Shown here: positions 5,518-14,560 of the stretch, piece by piece
Position numbering within the stretch: position 1 is the stretch's first letter
How the letters are laid out: each line of letters starts with the position of its first letter
NCBI GenBank assembly: GCA_903907995.1
Contig: CAIVQH010000060.1
Location: 1 to 64,000 of the forward strand
Direction of reading: 5' to 3'
DNA from: an uncultured Verrucomicrobiota bacterium
GTDB taxonomy: Bacteria > Verrucomicrobiota > Verrucomicrobiia > Limisphaerales > UBA9464
Length of the DNA: 64,000 bases
Made by a program: the position numbers and the translations under genes
The notes under the pieces: generated by a model
Told to the model about the DNA's origin: nothing
Databases searched by the model: none
The model's input: the letters and a program-made list of their open reading frames with translations, nothing else

Positions 5518-8500
5518 ATGCCCGGAGTCAGACGCACCAGCAAGCCGAAGACGGTTACGGCGGCCACTGTGCCGCCGCCCGAGTGCATCCGCCTGCGCGG
5601 GGTGCGGCAGAACAATCTCAAGGGCTTCGACCTCGATCTGCCCCAGGGGAAGCTCATCGTCATCACGGGCCTCAGCGGCTCGGGCAAGAGCTCGCTCGCC
5701 TTTGACACGCTCTACGCCGAGGGCCAGCGCCGCTACATCGAGACTTTCACGCCCTACGCGCGGCAGTTCTTCGACCGCATGGACAAGCCGGCGGTGGACC
5801 GCATCGAGAACATCCCGCCCGCCATCGCCATCGAGCAGCGCAATTCTGTCCGCACCACCCGGAGCACGGTCGGCACCATGACGGAGGTGTGCGACCACCT
5901 GAAGGTGCTGTGGCCGCACGTTGCCCGGTTGTATTGTCGGAAATGCGGCCAACCGGTGCGCAAGGAGCCGCCGCAGGTGGTCTGGGATGACCTTCAGGCC
6001 TTGGCCAGTGGGCCGGGAAGCGCCGGGCAACCACCGGAAGTCCTCGTCACCTTCGACCTGCCGCTTTCCGACAAAATGCCCGTTGCCGAGCAACTGGCCT
6101 TGCTGGCCAAGCAGGGCTTCCAGCGCCTGTTGGTTGGTGACCGGGTGGTGCGCGTGGACGAGGCCATCTCCCATCTGCCGTCTGCCATCTCCACGCTCAC
6201 CGTGATCGCCGACCGGGTGAAGCTGACGGGTGCCAACCGCTCGCGGTTTATCGAGGCATGCGAGCAGGCCTACCAGTTCGGTCATCGCAAGCTCACCGTG
6301 CGCGAACCGCTCACCGGGGCGCCGCGAGTCTCGACGCTCGGCATACGGCATTTCTCCGCCGGGTTCCACTGCGCCACCTGCGATCTGGATTATCAGGAGC
6401 CGACGCCGGCGCTCTTCTCGTTCAACCACCCCGTCGGCGCCTGCCCGGCGTGCAAGGGGTTTGGGCGCATCATCACCATTGATCCGAACCTGGCGCTGCC
6501 CGACCGCTCCAAAACGCTGGCGGAGGGCGTGGTCAAACCGTGGCAGACCGAAACGGGCCGGCAATGCCAGGATGACATGGTCAAGGCCGCCAAAAAGGCC
6601 GGCGTGCCGATGCACGTGCCGTTCAACCAGCTTTCGGCCGAACACCAGCGTTGGGTGATGGAAGGCGACGAGGGCTACATCCCCGATGATCCGGACCATT
6701 CGTGGCCGAAGCTCTGGTATGGGGTGAAGGGCTACTTTCGCTGGCTGGAAAGCAAGGCCTACAAGATGCACGTGCGGGTGCTGCTTTCACGGTACCGCAG
6801 CTACACGACCTGCCCGACCTGTGCCGGAAAGCGGTTCAATCCGGACAGCCTGTCCTTCCGGTTGCGGAGTTCGGACTACGCATTGCCGGATGACATCGCT
6901 GCGCAGGCGGGGAACACCGGAGCTTCGCTGACGCTGGCCGACTTCTACGCGCTGCCCGTGCGCGATGCGCTGGCGGTCATCGAACAGCTGGCCAAGCGCC
7001 TGGTCCCGAAGCCGCACGAGCCGCTCGGAGTGGTGCTGGGCGAGGTGCGCGCGCGCCTCGGCTACCTGGCAGAGGTGGGACTCGGCTACCTCGCACTGGA
7101 CCGGGCCACCCGCACGCTGAGCGGCGGCGAGACCGAACGGGTGAATCTCACCACCTGTCTGGGCACGCGGCTGGTGAACGCCCTCTTCGTACTCGATGAG
7201 CCCAGTGTGGGCCTGCACCCGCGCGACACGGACCGGCTGGTCCGTATCCTCCATCGGCTCCGCGACGCGGGTAACACGGTCGTCGTCGTGGAGCATGAGG
7301 CGAGCGTGATGCGCGCGGCTGACCAGTTGGTGGATATCGGCCCCGGCCATGGAGAAAGCGGGGGACAGGTGGTTTTTCAAGGCAGCCCGCGTGAACTCGC
7401 AGCCGCCAAGAATTCCCTGACCGCTGCGTATCTGTCCGGAACCAAACGGATCGAAATCCCGAAGCGCCGGCCTGTGGGGGCGGAGGCGGTGCTACGCGCG
7501 GCACCTCAGAATGTCCGCCAAGGAGCATTTGCCTCGGCGGTTGCTGACTCGGAATCGCACGCCTTTGCGGCCGAAGTTTCACCGGAATACCGCACTTCGG
7601 TTGGCGGCCAGCGAACACCGGCGGGAAGCAGACAGGAGCCCGGCCACAAGGTGCTGCGGCTGGAGCACGCTTCCGCCCACAACCTCCGCGACCTCACCGT
7701 CGAGATTCCGCTGGGCCGGCTGGTCTGTGTGACCGGCGTCAGCGGCTCGGGCAAGAGCACGCTGATCCGGGAGGTGTTGCTACCGCTGTTGCAGCAGAAG
7801 CTCGCGAACACCGATGCCGCCGCCGCACTGGCCGAAGAGGTGGATGGCGAGTCACTGGATGAGGCCCGTGCCGGTCTGCTGGCCGCGACTCTCACCGGGG
7901 CCGAACATCTCGGCGCGGTCGTGCTCGTGGATCAGACGTCGCTCGGCCGCACGCCGCGTTCGAATCCCGGTGTGTACATCGGGGCCTTTGAAGACATCCG
8001 CGATTTCTTCGCCGCCTCAGACGCCGCGCGTGAGCGCGGACTGGATGCCAGTGCCTTCAGCTTCAACTCGGCGAAGGGCCAATGCGAACGCTGCCGAGGC
8101 GCGGGCTTTGAGAAGATCGAGATGCAGTTCCTCAGCGACATCTTCATCCGCTGCCCGGAATGCCAGGGGCGGCGTTACCGGGAGCATATTTTGGAGGTGA
8201 AGGTGCAGGGCCGGGCGGCCGAAGTTCCGAATTCGAAACTCGAAACTCGAAACTCGAAGCTTTCGTGGTCAATTGCCGACCTTCTGGACGCTCCGGTCGA
8301 GGATGCGGTGGCGTTCCTGGAGGGCTTCCCGGAGTCGAAGCCGGCGCGGCGGGCGGTGGGCAAGTTGCGGCTGCTCTGCGAAGTCGGGCTGGGCTATCTC
8401 CACGTCGGCCAGCCCATCAACACGCTCAGCGGCGGCGAGGCGCAGCGCCTGAAGCTCGTGAGCTACCTCACCGATTCGGCGGCGCAGGAGATGCCCAAGC

Positions 8501-8868
8501 TGACCGTGCCGTCAGCCGTGGCGGCCCGGCTCGGTGACGCGACCCTCAAGAAACTCGGCACGGTGGCATCAGCGCCCAAGCCCACGCTGTTTCTTTTCGA
8601 CGAGCCGACAACCGGGCTGCACTTCGACGACGTGCGGGTGCTGCTGGCGGTCTTCCAGCGGCTCGTGAATGCCGGGCATACCGTGCTCGTCATCGAGCAC
8701 AATCTGGACGTCATCAAATGCGCCGACTGGGTCATCGACCTCGGCCCGGACGCCGGGGACCAGGGCGGCCAGATCGTCGTGACTGGCACGCCGGAGGAGG
8801 TGGCGAAATGCGAAGCCAGCCACACCGGCCGTTTTCTGCGCGACCTGTTGCCAAGAGGTCGCGGTTAG
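5518..8868 (+). CDS. uvrA: UvrA-family excinuclease ATPase
   Basis: UvrA is the tandem-ABC ATPase that finds bulky DNA lesions and loads UvrB. From the ATG at 5518 this protein is 1116 residues, longer than typical UvrA (about 940). It has two ABC modules, with Walker A loops GLSGSGKSS (about residue 47) and GVSGSGKST (about residue 741), signatures LSGGETERV and LSGGEAQRL, and three cysteine pairs for zinc modules (CRKC, CATC...CPAC, CERC...CPEC). The segment ETFTPYARQFFDRMDKP is diverged from classical UvrA, so it may be a paralogue rather than the housekeeping copy. A short repeat at 8234-8257 is inserted in frame. A GTG at 5410 would add 36 residues of low coding quality. Confidence 0.85.
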   Translation: MPGVRRTSKPKTVTAATVPPPECIRLRGVRQNNLKGFDLDLPQGKLIVITGLSGSGKSSLAFDTLYAEGQRRYIETFTPYARQFFDRMDKPAVDRIENIPPAIAIEQRNSVRTTRSTVGTMTEVCDHLKVLWPHVARLYCRKCGQPVRKEPPQVVWDDLQALASGPGSAGQPPEVLVTFDLPLSDKMPVAEQLALLAKQGFQRLLVGDRVVRVDEAISHLPSAISTLTVIADRVKLTGANRSRFIEACEQAYQFGHRKLTVREPLTGAPRVSTLGIRHFSAGFHCATCDLDYQEPTPALFSFNHPVGACPACKGFGRIITIDPNLALPDRSKTLAEGVVKPWQTETGRQCQDDMVKAAKKAGVPMHVPFNQLSAEHQRWVMEGDEGYIPDDPDHSWPKLWYGVKGYFRWLESKAYKMHVRVLLSRYRSYTTCPTCAGKRFNPDSLSFRLRSSDYALPDDIAAQAGNTGASLTLADFYALPVRDALAVIEQLAKRLVPKPHEPLGVVLGEVRARLGYLAEVGLGYLALDRATRTLSGGETERVNLTTCLGTRLVNALFVLDEPSVGLHPRDTDRLVRILHRLRDAGNTVVVVEHEASVMRAADQLVDIGPGHGESGGQVVFQGSPRELAAAKNSLTAAYLSGTKRIEIPKRRPVGAEAVLRAAPQNVRQGAFASAVADSESHAFAAEVSPEYRTSVGGQRTPAGSRQEPGHKVLRLEHASAHNLRDLTVEIPLGRLVCVTGVSGSGKSTLIREVLLPLLQQKLANTDAAAALAEEVDGESLDEARAGLLAATLTGAEHLGAVVLVDQTSLGRTPRSNPGVYIGAFEDIRDFFAASDAARERGLDASAFSFNSAKGQCERCRGAGFEKIEMQFLSDIFIRCPECQGRRYREHILEVKVQGRAAEVPNSKLETRNSKLSWSIADLLDAPVEDAVAFLEGFPESKPARRAVGKLRLLCEVGLGYLHVGQPINTLSGGEAQRLKLVSYLTDSAAQEMPKLTVPSAVAARLGDATLKKLGTVASAPKPTLFLFDEPTTGLHFDDVRVLLAVFQRLVNAGHTVLVIEHNLDVIKCADWVIDLGPDAGDQGGQIVVTGTPEEVAKCEASHTGRFLRDLLPRGRG
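8234..8257 (+). repeat. CGAAACT tandem repeat inside uvrA
   Basis: Three tandem copies of CGAAACT followed by a partial copy lie within the second zinc/ABC region of the UvrA-family gene and encode NSKLETRNSKLS in frame. A related TTCGAA-type repeat fills the mreC-mreD gap (61759-61862), so this appears to be an intergenic repeat family that has entered a gene. Confidence 0.6.
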
Positions 8869-8888
8869 TCGCAAACGATGCCGTTGAA

Positions 8889-9044
8889 AGGAGCGCGGAC
8901 GGTCACGTCCGCGTGAACTGAGCCTACATGAGGCGGTTTTCCGTTCGATGGAGAGGATCATTCAACCTTGAAACGTCGGAGCGAATCTTCCGACTTCGCG
9001 CGAGCCCACAAGCCCGACTGGCGGACCAGACGGTCCGCGCTCCT
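8889..9044. repeat. 156-bp element with 12-bp terminal inverted repeats
   Basis: The ends AGGAGCGCGGAC (8889-8900) and GTCCGCGCTCCT (9033-9044) are perfect inverted repeats. Nothing between them is coding. The layout resembles a non-autonomous miniature element lying between the convergent uvrA-family gene and mlaD. Confidence 0.6.
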
Positions 9045-9054
9045 ACCGCATGGC

Positions 9055-10029
9055 TCACCGCCCCGGCCCGCGTCCGGTGTAGTGCGTGTTATTGGTAAGC
9101 GGGGTGGTGCTCTTCGGCTTATACAGGATGCCGAATTTCGCGAGATTGCTGCTTACCGTGTTGAGATTGGTCACGACCGCGCTGAACTGGCCCCGCATGC
9201 CTTCGTCCTTCAGCACAGCCCCGGCCATGCCTTCGCCGCGTTGCAGTCCGGAGAAAAGCTCCTTGAGGTCATGCGTGGCATCGGAAGCGTTGTGCAACGC
9301 CGCCTGAAGTTCCGGCCGGGCCGAATCCAGCGTCGCGTTCAGGTTCGTCCCCACTCCCTGAAGCGTGATGGAGAGGTTGTTCAGGTTGCTCAAGGTCATC
9401 GTGATCATGGGCGAGTTGGTCGCCACGACGCCCCGGACGTCCGCCACCGCCGTCTGGGCGTCGGAGGAAACCTTGCGGAAGTTCTCCGCCGTGGCGGCCA
9501 GATTGGTGAGCACTGTCTCGTTCAGCAGCAGCTTGTCCACGCGGGCGACCGCGCCATTGATGCGCTCCACGGCGGTGTCGAGCTTCTGCATGAGACCGAC
9601 GGCCGAGCGGGCGGCTTCCTGGAGGTTGAAGGGCTTCGTGGCGTTGACATGCGCGCCGTCCGCGAGGATGTCCTTGGCGTTTTTCTCCGGGACGATGGAG
9701 ACGAACTGGTCCCCCAGAAATCCGCTCTGCTCGATCTCGAACCGCGCATCCGCGTGGATCGGGTATTTCTTCAGGATCTTCAGTTTGATGCTCACGGCCC
9801 GGCCATCGGCCGCCAGTTCGAGCGCCTCGACCGAGCCGACCTGCACGCCGGACATGAGCACTTTGGCGTCAGGGATGAGACCGCCGACGTTTTCGGAAAC
9901 GACGTAGATCCGGTAAACCGACGTCAGCAGGCCCGCCCCCTTGCTGAAATTGAGGAGGAGCAGCGCGATGATCGTCAGGGCGGCGGCGACGAAGAGGCCG
10001 ACTTTGGTGGCGTTGCGTGAGGAGTCCAT
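9055..10029 (-). CDS. mlaD: MCE-domain lipid-transport protein (MlaD-like)
   Basis: This 324-residue protein has an N-terminal signal anchor (about residues 9-30) followed by an MCE domain (about 38-115, with VGGLIPDAKVLMSGVQVG and the FLGDQFVSI turn) and a long helical C-terminal region. MCE proteins form periplasmic rings that bind lipid and work with an ABC ATPase and permease to move phospholipids between the membranes. It is the third gene of an mlaE-mlaF-mlaD operon, starting one base after mlaF ends. Confidence 0.9.
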   Translation of the reverse strand: MDSSRNATKVGLFVAAALTIIALLLLNFSKGAGLLTSVYRIYVVSENVGGLIPDAKVLMSGVQVGSVEALELAADGRAVSIKLKILKKYPIHADARFEIEQSGFLGDQFVSIVPEKNAKDILADGAHVNATKPFNLQEAARSAVGLMQKLDTAVERINGAVARVDKLLLNETVLTNLAATAENFRKVSSDAQTAVADVRGVVATNSPMITMTLSNLNNLSITLQGVGTNLNATLDSARPELQAALHNASDATHDLKELFSGLQRGEGMAGAVLKDEGMRGQFSAVVTNLNTVSSNLAKFGILYKPKSTTPLTNNTHYTGRGPGR

Positions 10030-10030
10030 G

Positions 10031-10780
10031 TCAGTTGGCGAGTTGGGGGTCGGCCGGGACGATCCCGTTGACGAAATTGTGCACGATGGGGTCGGTGGAG
10101 GAAAGAATCTGGTCGGTCGGGCCGTCCGCGTAGATGAGGCCCTCGTGCAGCATCAGAATGCGGTTGCTGATGCGCCGGGCGCTGGCCATGTCATGCGTGA
10201 CGGCGATGCTGGTCACGCCGAGCCGTTCCCAGACCCGACGGATCAGCTGGTCGATGCGGGCGCCGGCGATGGGGTCGAGGCCGGTCGTGGGTTCGTCGTA
10301 GAGCACGATTTCCGGGCGATAAACAATGGCCCGGGCCAGGCCCACCCGCTTGCGCATGCCGCCGGAGAGTTCGGCGGGTTTCCGTTCCTCGATGCCCGAG
10401 AGTTCGACCATGCCCAGCGCCTCGGCGACGAGCCGGCGCATTTCCGCCTCGGTGTGCTTGCGCTCGCGCTGGAGCACGAAGCTCACGTTTTCATAGACCG
10501 TCAGCGAATCGAATAGCGCGGCCATCTGGAAGAGCAGGCCGAACTTGCGGCGCACGTGGATGAGCTGGCGCTCGTTAAGGCCACAGAGATTCTGTCCCTC
10601 CACGAGCACCTGGCCGCGGTCGGGTTGCAGTAGGGCGATCAGATGCTTGAGCAGCACGCTTTTGCCGCCGCCACTGCGGCCGATGATCACCACCGCCTCA
10701 CCCCGCTCGATGCGCAGGGAGGTGCCGCGCAGCACCGGCTGCGAGCCAAATCCTTTCCAGAGGTCGCGAACTTCGATCAT
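10031..10780 (-). CDS. mlaF: Lipid-transport ABC ATPase (MlaF-like)
   Basis: This is a 249-residue ABC ATPase starting at the ATG at 10780. It has Walker A GRSGGGKS (about 34-41), a Q-loop (FQMAALFDSLTVYENV), the signature LSGGMRKRVGLARA, Walker B IVLYDEPTTGLDP and the H-loop THDMA. The FDSLTVYENV and GGMRKR segments are characteristic of the Mla/Ttg2 ATPases rather than general importers. It lies between the permease (11-bp gap) and the MCE protein (1-bp gap), and would power MCE-dependent lipid transport. Confidence 0.93.
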   Translation of the reverse strand: MIEVRDLWKGFGSQPVLRGTSLRIERGEAVVIIGRSGGGKSVLLKHLIALLQPDRGQVLVEGQNLCGLNERQLIHVRRKFGLLFQMAALFDSLTVYENVSFVLQRERKHTEAEMRRLVAEALGMVELSGIEERKPAELSGGMRKRVGLARAIVYRPEIVLYDEPTTGLDPIAGARIDQLIRRVWERLGVTSIAVTHDMASARRISNRILMLHEGLIYADGPTDQILSSTDPIVHNFVNGIVPADPQLAN

Positions 10781-10791
10781 GGGGGACGGGC

Positions 10792-11571
10792 CTAGCCCTT
10801 GAAGAGCCGGGTGAGAAACAGCGTGAGGAAGAAGTTTGAGACGAGCACCGTGATGCTCGAATACACCACCGCCTCGGTGGTGGCCCGGCCGACGCCTTCC
10901 GCGCCCTGACGGCAGTTCAAGCCCTTGTAGCAGCTGATGATGGCGATGGCCGCGCCGAAAATGGTCGCCTTGATCAATCCGGTGATCACGTCCTGCGGGA
11001 CGGTGTACCGGTTCATGTTCGAGAAGTAGTAGGCGCTGTCGATGCCCAGCAGGTGGACCCCGACCATCCAGCTGGCGAGGATGCCGACGGCGACCGCTTC
11101 GGCCGTAAGCAGCGGGGCTGCAACAGTCGCGGCGAGCAGGCGCGGAACGACGAGGTAATCCACCGGATGTGTGGCCAGGGTGCGCAGGGCGTCTATCTGT
11201 TCGGTCACCTTCATGGTGCCGAGCTCGGCCGCCATGGCCGCGCCGACGCGACCCGCAATCATCAGGCTGGCGAGTACCGGGCCAAGTTCGCTGCACATGC
11301 CCACGCTCACGACGGCACCGGTCGCGGTGTCCATCTTGACCTTGTGAAACTGGAAGTACGTCTGCGCGCATAGCACCATGCCGGTGGCGGCACCGGTGGT
11401 CACCACCACGCTCTGCGACTTCACACCGATGAAGTGGAGCTGCTCGATGAAATCGCGCCCCGAAGGCCGGCTCAGCCGCAGGGACCGCACGGCCTCGAGG
11501 CCCATCTGGGTCAGTTCTCCCAGCTCGCGGATCAGGCTCCAGACCCGTTGTTGCAGGATACCCAGTATCAT
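10792..11571 (-). CDS. mlaE: Lipid-transport permease (MlaE-like)
   Basis: This is a 259-residue polytopic membrane protein, starting at the ATG at 11571. It has the family's conserved core: SELGPVLASLMIAGRVGAAMAAELG, the EQIDALRTLATHPVDYLVVPR cytoplasmic loop that contacts the ATPase, and about five hydrophobic segments. It is the first gene of the mla operon and is transcribed divergently from the pyruvate dehydrogenase genes across a 135-bp gap that should hold both promoters. Confidence 0.93.
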   Translation of the reverse strand: MILGILQQRVWSLIRELGELTQMGLEAVRSLRLSRPSGRDFIEQLHFIGVKSQSVVVTTGAATGMVLCAQTYFQFHKVKMDTATGAVVSVGMCSELGPVLASLMIAGRVGAAMAAELGTMKVTEQIDALRTLATHPVDYLVVPRLLAATVAAPLLTAEAVAVGILASWMVGVHLLGIDSAYYFSNMNRYTVPQDVITGLIKATIFGAAIAIISCYKGLNCRQGAEGVGRATTEAVVYSSITVLVSNFFLTLFLTRLFKG

Positions 11572-11706
11572 ATCGCGCGGCAAACATAGCGGGTTTGCGA
11601 CCGCTGGGAATGCCGTTTTGCGACTTCCGTTCCGGGCGACGGGCCGGATACGTCCAAAAATCCCTTTCCCCCACGCGATTCGTCCGCCAGATTCGCCGCT
11701 CGTTTT

Positions 11707-12984
11707 ATGGACGTAAGACTTCCGAAAATTGGCGACAATGCCGACAGCGGCACCGTCGTCAGCATCCTCGTCAAAGCTGGCGACACCATCACCGCCGGCC
11801 AGACGATCATTGAGCTGGAAATGGAAAAGGCCGTGGCGCCAATTCCCTCCAGCGCCGGCGGCAAGGTGACTGAAATCAAGGTCACCGAGGGCCAAAAAAT
11901 CTCTGTGGGCACCGTGCTGCTCACCCTGGAAGGGGCGACCGCCGCGGCCGCTCCGTCCGGCGGCACACCCGCTCCGGCCGCCAAGCCCGCCCGCCGCGCC
12001 GCCGTGGTCGTGGCGGACGATGATGACGATCTGCCGCTGGATGATGGCGGCGAAGACGGCCCGGTGCCCGGGGCCTCGCCCTACGTGCGCAAGGTGGCCC
12101 GCGAGCTCGGGCTCAAGCTCAGCCGCATCTCCGGCAGTGAAAGCGGTGGCCGCGTGGTCCTCACGGACTTGGCGCGCTATATCTCCAAGCTGGAGAAGGC
12201 CGTCGCCCGTGCCGGGCGGTATGCCGAAGAGCCCAAGGGGCTCGTCTTTGCGCCCGTGGGAACCGATTTCTCCGTGTTCGGACCGGTCACCAGCGAACCG
12301 CTGACCCAGCTCCGCAAGGTCATCGCCTCGCGCATGACCGAAAACAGCGTGTCGCTGCCGCATGTCACGCAATTCGACGACGCCGACATGACGCAGATCG
12401 AGGCGCTGCGGAAGAAGTTCAAGGCCGACTACGAGAAGGCCGGCGCGAAGCTCACGCCGACGCCGTTCATCATCAAGGCGCTCGTGTCCGCGCTGAAGCT
12501 GCACCCGAAGTTCAACTCCAGCCTCAACGAGGTCGCCGAAACGCTCGTGCTGAAGCACTATTACCACATTGGCATCGCGGTGGATACGGATGCTGGCCTG
12601 CTGGTGCCGGTGCTCAAGGATGCCGACAAGAAGTCGCTGCTTGAGATCGCCAAGGAACTTTCGACCATCGCCGAGAAGGCCCGTGACCGCAAGCTCGGCC
12701 CGGACGACATGAAGGGCGGCACGTTCACGATTTCAAACCAGGGCGCCATCGGCGGCGGCCACTTCACGCCGATCATCAACAAACCCGAGGCGGCGATCCT
12801 CGCGATCGGCAAGACGGCGCTGAAGCCCGTTGTGCTCAAGGATGGCAAGATCGAGGCGCGGCCGCTCATGCCGGTCACGATCAGCTACGACCACCGCATC
12901 ATCGACGGCGGCAGCGCGGCGCGGTTCACGGTGGATCTCGTCAAGGCGTTGTCCGAATTCCCGGAAGCGGACGTGAAGCTCTAA
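11707..12984 (+). CDS. pdhC: Dihydrolipoamide acetyltransferase (pyruvate dehydrogenase E2)
   Basis: This 425-residue E2 has one N-terminal lipoyl domain with the modified lysine in EMEKA (Lys41), an Ala/Pro-rich linker, a peripheral subunit-binding domain (about 120-155, SPYVRKVARELG) and a C-terminal catalytic domain ending in YDHRIIDGG, whose His and Asp are the acyltransferase residues. It transfers acetyl groups to CoA. The E3 gene follows after 11 bases. No E1 gene lies in the window, so E1 is elsewhere. A 2-oxoglutarate or branched-chain E2 is possible but less likely given the sequence style. Confidence 0.9.
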   Translation: MDVRLPKIGDNADSGTVVSILVKAGDTITAGQTIIELEMEKAVAPIPSSAGGKVTEIKVTEGQKISVGTVLLTLEGATAAAAPSGGTPAPAAKPARRAAVVVADDDDDLPLDDGGEDGPVPGASPYVRKVARELGLKLSRISGSESGGRVVLTDLARYISKLEKAVARAGRYAEEPKGLVFAPVGTDFSVFGPVTSEPLTQLRKVIASRMTENSVSLPHVTQFDDADMTQIEALRKKFKADYEKAGAKLTPTPFIIKALVSALKLHPKFNSSLNEVAETLVLKHYYHIGIAVDTDAGLLVPVLKDADKKSLLEIAKELSTIAEKARDRKLGPDDMKGGTFTISNQGAIGGGHFTPIINKPEAAILAIGKTALKPVVLKDGKIEARPLMPVTISYDHRIIDGGSAARFTVDLVKALSEFPEADVKL

Positions 12985-12995
12985 GCCGACCTGCC

Positions 12996-14420
12996 ATGGA
13001 ACCCATTCAAACGGAAATCGTTGTCATTGGTGCCGGCCCGGGCGGTTACGCGGCGGCCTTCTACGCAGCGGACCTCGGCAAGAAGGTGCTGCTCATCGAG
13101 CGCGATGCGCGACTCGGCGGCGTGTGCATGAACCGCGGCTGCATCCCTTCCAAGGCGCTGCTCAACGCGAGTCATGCGCTGACCATCGCCAAGGAATCCG
13201 CCCATCGCGGCATCAGCTTCGGCGAGCCGACCATCGATCTCGACCAACTCCGCGCCTGGAAGGACGGCATTCTTGCCAAGCTGGGGCAGGGCATCGCCAG
13301 CATCGCCAAGATGCGCAATGTAACCGTGATCCACGGTCGCGGGTACTTCGAGGATTCCGGCACGCTCCGCGTCGAGACCGGCGAAGGCCAGAAGTATGTG
13401 AAGTTTGAGAAGGCCATCATCGCGGTCGGTTCCCGCCCGGCGGTGCCCAAGGCGTTTGACCTGGGCAACCCGCGCGTGATGACCTCCACCGAGGCTCTTG
13501 AAATTGCCGACATCCCCGAAAACCTGCTCGTCATCGGCGGCGGTTACATCGGCATGGAGCTGGGCACGGTGTACGCCACGCTTGGTTCCAAAGTCACGGT
13601 GATCGAGGCGTTGGACGCCATCCTCGCCGGTGCCGATCCCGATCTGGCCCGCCCCGTCGCCGCCTACGCCAAGAAGGCGTTCAAGGAAGTGCGGCTCAAG
13701 GCCAAGGTGCTGGAGATGAAGACCGCCGGTAAGCAGATCAAGGTCACCAGCGAATTCAACGGGCAGAAGGTGGAAGAGCTTTACGACCGCGTGCTGGTCT
13801 CGGTGGGCCGCACCGCCAATGGCCAGGACCTCGGCCTGGAAAACACCAAGGTCGAGCGCGACGAGCGCGGCTTCATCAAGGTGGACGCCCACATGCAGAC
13901 GGCAGACCCGGCCATTTACGCCATCGGTGACATCGCCGGTGGCATCATGCTGGCGCACAAGGCCAGCAAGGAAGCCCGCATCGCCGTCGAAAATCTGGCG
14001 GGCGAAGGCGAGGCGGTGAATGGTGATTATTCGATTCCGGCCGTGGTTTTCACGGACCCCGAAGTCGCGTGGGTCGGCCTGACCGAAGCCGAAGCCAAGC
14101 AGAAGGGCATTGCCATCGAGGTGGCGAAGTTCCCCTGGGGCGCTTCCGGTCGTGCGCTCACCTACGACCGCACCGACGGACTGACCAAGCTCATCCTGGA
14201 GCCTGAAACACACCGCATTCTTGGGGTGGGCATCGTCGGCCATGGGGCGGGCGAGCTCATCGGCGAAGGCGCGGTCGCCGTCGAGATGGGCGCCACGGCG
14301 GAAGATTTGGCCGCCATCGTGCATCCGCACCCGACGCTTTCGGAAACCATCATGGAATCCGCCGAGGTGTTCTTCGGCCATGCCACGCACGTCTTCACCA
14401 AAAAGAAGGCGGCGCACTGA
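12996..14420 (+). CDS. lpdA: Dihydrolipoamide dehydrogenase (E3)
   Basis: This is a 474-residue flavoprotein disulfide reductase. It has an N-terminal FAD dinucleotide fold (GAGPGGYAAA), the redox disulfide in GGVCMNRGCIPSK (Cys44, Cys49), a central NAD-binding fold (VIGGGYIGMELG), the second FAD motif (YAIGDIAGG) and the C-terminal dimer interface with the catalytic HPHPTLSE. It reoxidises the lipoyl arm of E2, its immediate upstream neighbour. A strong intrinsic terminator follows. Confidence 0.96.
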   Translation: MEPIQTEIVVIGAGPGGYAAAFYAADLGKKVLLIERDARLGGVCMNRGCIPSKALLNASHALTIAKESAHRGISFGEPTIDLDQLRAWKDGILAKLGQGIASIAKMRNVTVIHGRGYFEDSGTLRVETGEGQKYVKFEKAIIAVGSRPAVPKAFDLGNPRVMTSTEALEIADIPENLLVIGGGYIGMELGTVYATLGSKVTVIEALDAILAGADPDLARPVAAYAKKAFKEVRLKAKVLEMKTAGKQIKVTSEFNGQKVEELYDRVLVSVGRTANGQDLGLENTKVERDERGFIKVDAHMQTADPAIYAIGDIAGGIMLAHKASKEARIAVENLAGEGEAVNGDYSIPAVVFTDPEVAWVGLTEAEAKQKGIAIEVAKFPWGASGRALTYDRTDGLTKLILEPETHRILGVGIVGHGAGELIGEGAVAVEMGATAEDLAAIVHPHPTLSETIMESAEVFFGHATHVFTKKKAAH

Positions 14421-14437
14421 CCTTCGCACCAATCTGG

Positions 14438-14473
14438 AAACGCCCCACGGCTTAGGTCGTGGGGCGTTTTTTT
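14438..14473 (+). terminator. Intrinsic terminator after lpdA
   Basis: A perfect 12-bp stem, AAACGCCCCACG (14438-14449) with CGTGGGGCGTTT (14458-14469), is followed by a run of T. It ends the pdhC-lpdA transcript. Confidence 0.93.
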
Positions 14474-14560
14474 GTGGAGCCGAACAGCGCTGCGCCGGCC
14501 ATTGCTTACCGGTCATCGGGAAAGTTGTTTCCTGCCCCAACCTGCGGCACGCTGCCCGTG

